Shown in pieces: positions 5,672 through 5,744 of a stretch of DNA of 5,744 nt (position 1 is the stretch's first letter; every line of letters begins with the position of its first letter). Both the position numbers and the translations under genes were made by a program. Source of the stretch: Phocaeicola_A sp963624095 (GTDB taxonomy: Bacteria; Bacteroidota; Bacteroidia; Bacteroidales; Bacteroidaceae); contig CAVFNZ010000127.1 of NCBI GenBank assembly GCA_963624095.1, forward strand, positions 1 through 5,744, read 5' to 3'. A model generated the notes under the pieces. The model was not told the origin of the DNA and ran no database searches. It saw nothing but the letters and a program-made list of their open reading frames with translations.

Positions 5672-5679
5672 TATCTTTG
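5672..5679 (+). promoter_or_regulatory. -7 box immediately before the transposase-like start
   Basis: TATCTTTG is a perfect TAnnTTTG box, only 4 bases from the ATG at 5684. Transcription would begin at or next to the start codon, giving an almost leaderless mRNA. No good -33 TTTG is present, only TTAG at 5646-5649. Confidence 0.45.
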
Positions 5680-5683
5680 TACC

Positions 5684-5744
5684 ATGTTCGTACGCAAGAA
5701 AATCAACCGCTCGGGTACTATAAGTGTCGTAGTGGTGAGCAAAT
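5684..5744 (+). CDS. Probable IS4/IS1634-type transposase, N-terminal 20 residues only
   Basis: The frame starts MFVRKKINRSGTISVVVVSK and leaves the window. This opening, a basic 'M-F/Y-V-R-K-K-x-N-R-S-G' followed by a valine-rich strand, is familiar from the N-termini of Bacteroidales IS4/IS1634-like DDE transposases. The family call rests on memory of that pattern and on 20 residues, so the catalytic DDE residues, completeness and IS ends cannot be checked. It would be an insertion sequence inserted downstream of znuC, where a permease gene could be expected. Confidence 0.6.
   Translation, partial: MFVRKKINRSGTISVVVVSK

Larger units (their letters stand above)
5365..5683. other. Gene-poor spacer between znuC and the transposase-like gene
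   Basis: I see no convincing gene in these 319 bases. It holds a weak CCGCC/GGCGG pairing just after znuC (5372-5376 with 5392-5396) without a T-run, a leftward promoter, a 27-bp direct repeat, a small TGCGC/GCGCA pairing near 5590-5605, and the -7 box of the transposase gene. No permease remnant is recognisable. The left boundary of the IS-like element should lie in its right half, but I cannot identify the terminal inverted repeat without the other end. Confidence 0.5.

Overview
The window looks like chromosomal DNA from a Bacteroidales bacterium (Bacteroides/Prevotella type). Three things point there: repeated Bacteroidetes -7 promoter boxes (TAnnTTTG, here mostly TATCTTTG), genes mostly lacking Shine-Dalgarno sequences, and protein families typical of that order. 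The core genes are fairly GC-rich. The first 290 bases are only about 31% GC and look like a different compositional block.

Layout, left to right. (1) Bases 1-188 hold the start of a leftward secreted-protein gene that runs off the edge. Behind it lies what may be the C-terminal scrap of another AT-rich gene, which ends abruptly near 290. (2) 291-635 is a small leftward gene for a secreted protein with its own promoter. (3) 761-2156 is a leftward operon: a 22-codon ORF overlapping the start of a stand-alone LytTR DNA-binding protein, which in turn overlaps by 4 bases (ATGA) a single-pass membrane protein with a phosphodiester-glycosidase-like (DUF2233/NAGPA-like) outer domain. (4) 2157-2416 is a divergent control region. 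It has a 16-bp near-perfect inverted repeat in the LytTR leader and a 73-bp imperfect tandem duplication, with TATCTTTG boxes facing both ways. (5) 2417-5364 is a tight rightward cluster: a secreted BNR/Asp-box beta-propeller protein, a ZnuA-type metal-binding lipoprotein and its ABC ATPase. No permease gene is seen. (6) 5365-5683 has no convincing gene but carries a 27-bp direct repeat and a strong-looking leftward promoter. (7) From 5684 to the edge is the start of a protein resembling Bacteroidales IS4/IS1634-type transposases.

How the parts may work together: the LytTR protein and its coupled membrane partner form a plausible envelope-sensing regulatory pair, and the elaborate shared intergenic region suggests it controls itself and perhaps the divergent propeller/metal-uptake operon. 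That link is inference. ZnuA would deliver Zn or Mn in the periplasm to an inner-membrane permease powered by the ATPase. The missing permease may lie beyond the IS-like gene or elsewhere. The most novel candidates are the LytTR/membrane-protein module with its unusual control region, and the coupling of a propeller protein to metal transport.
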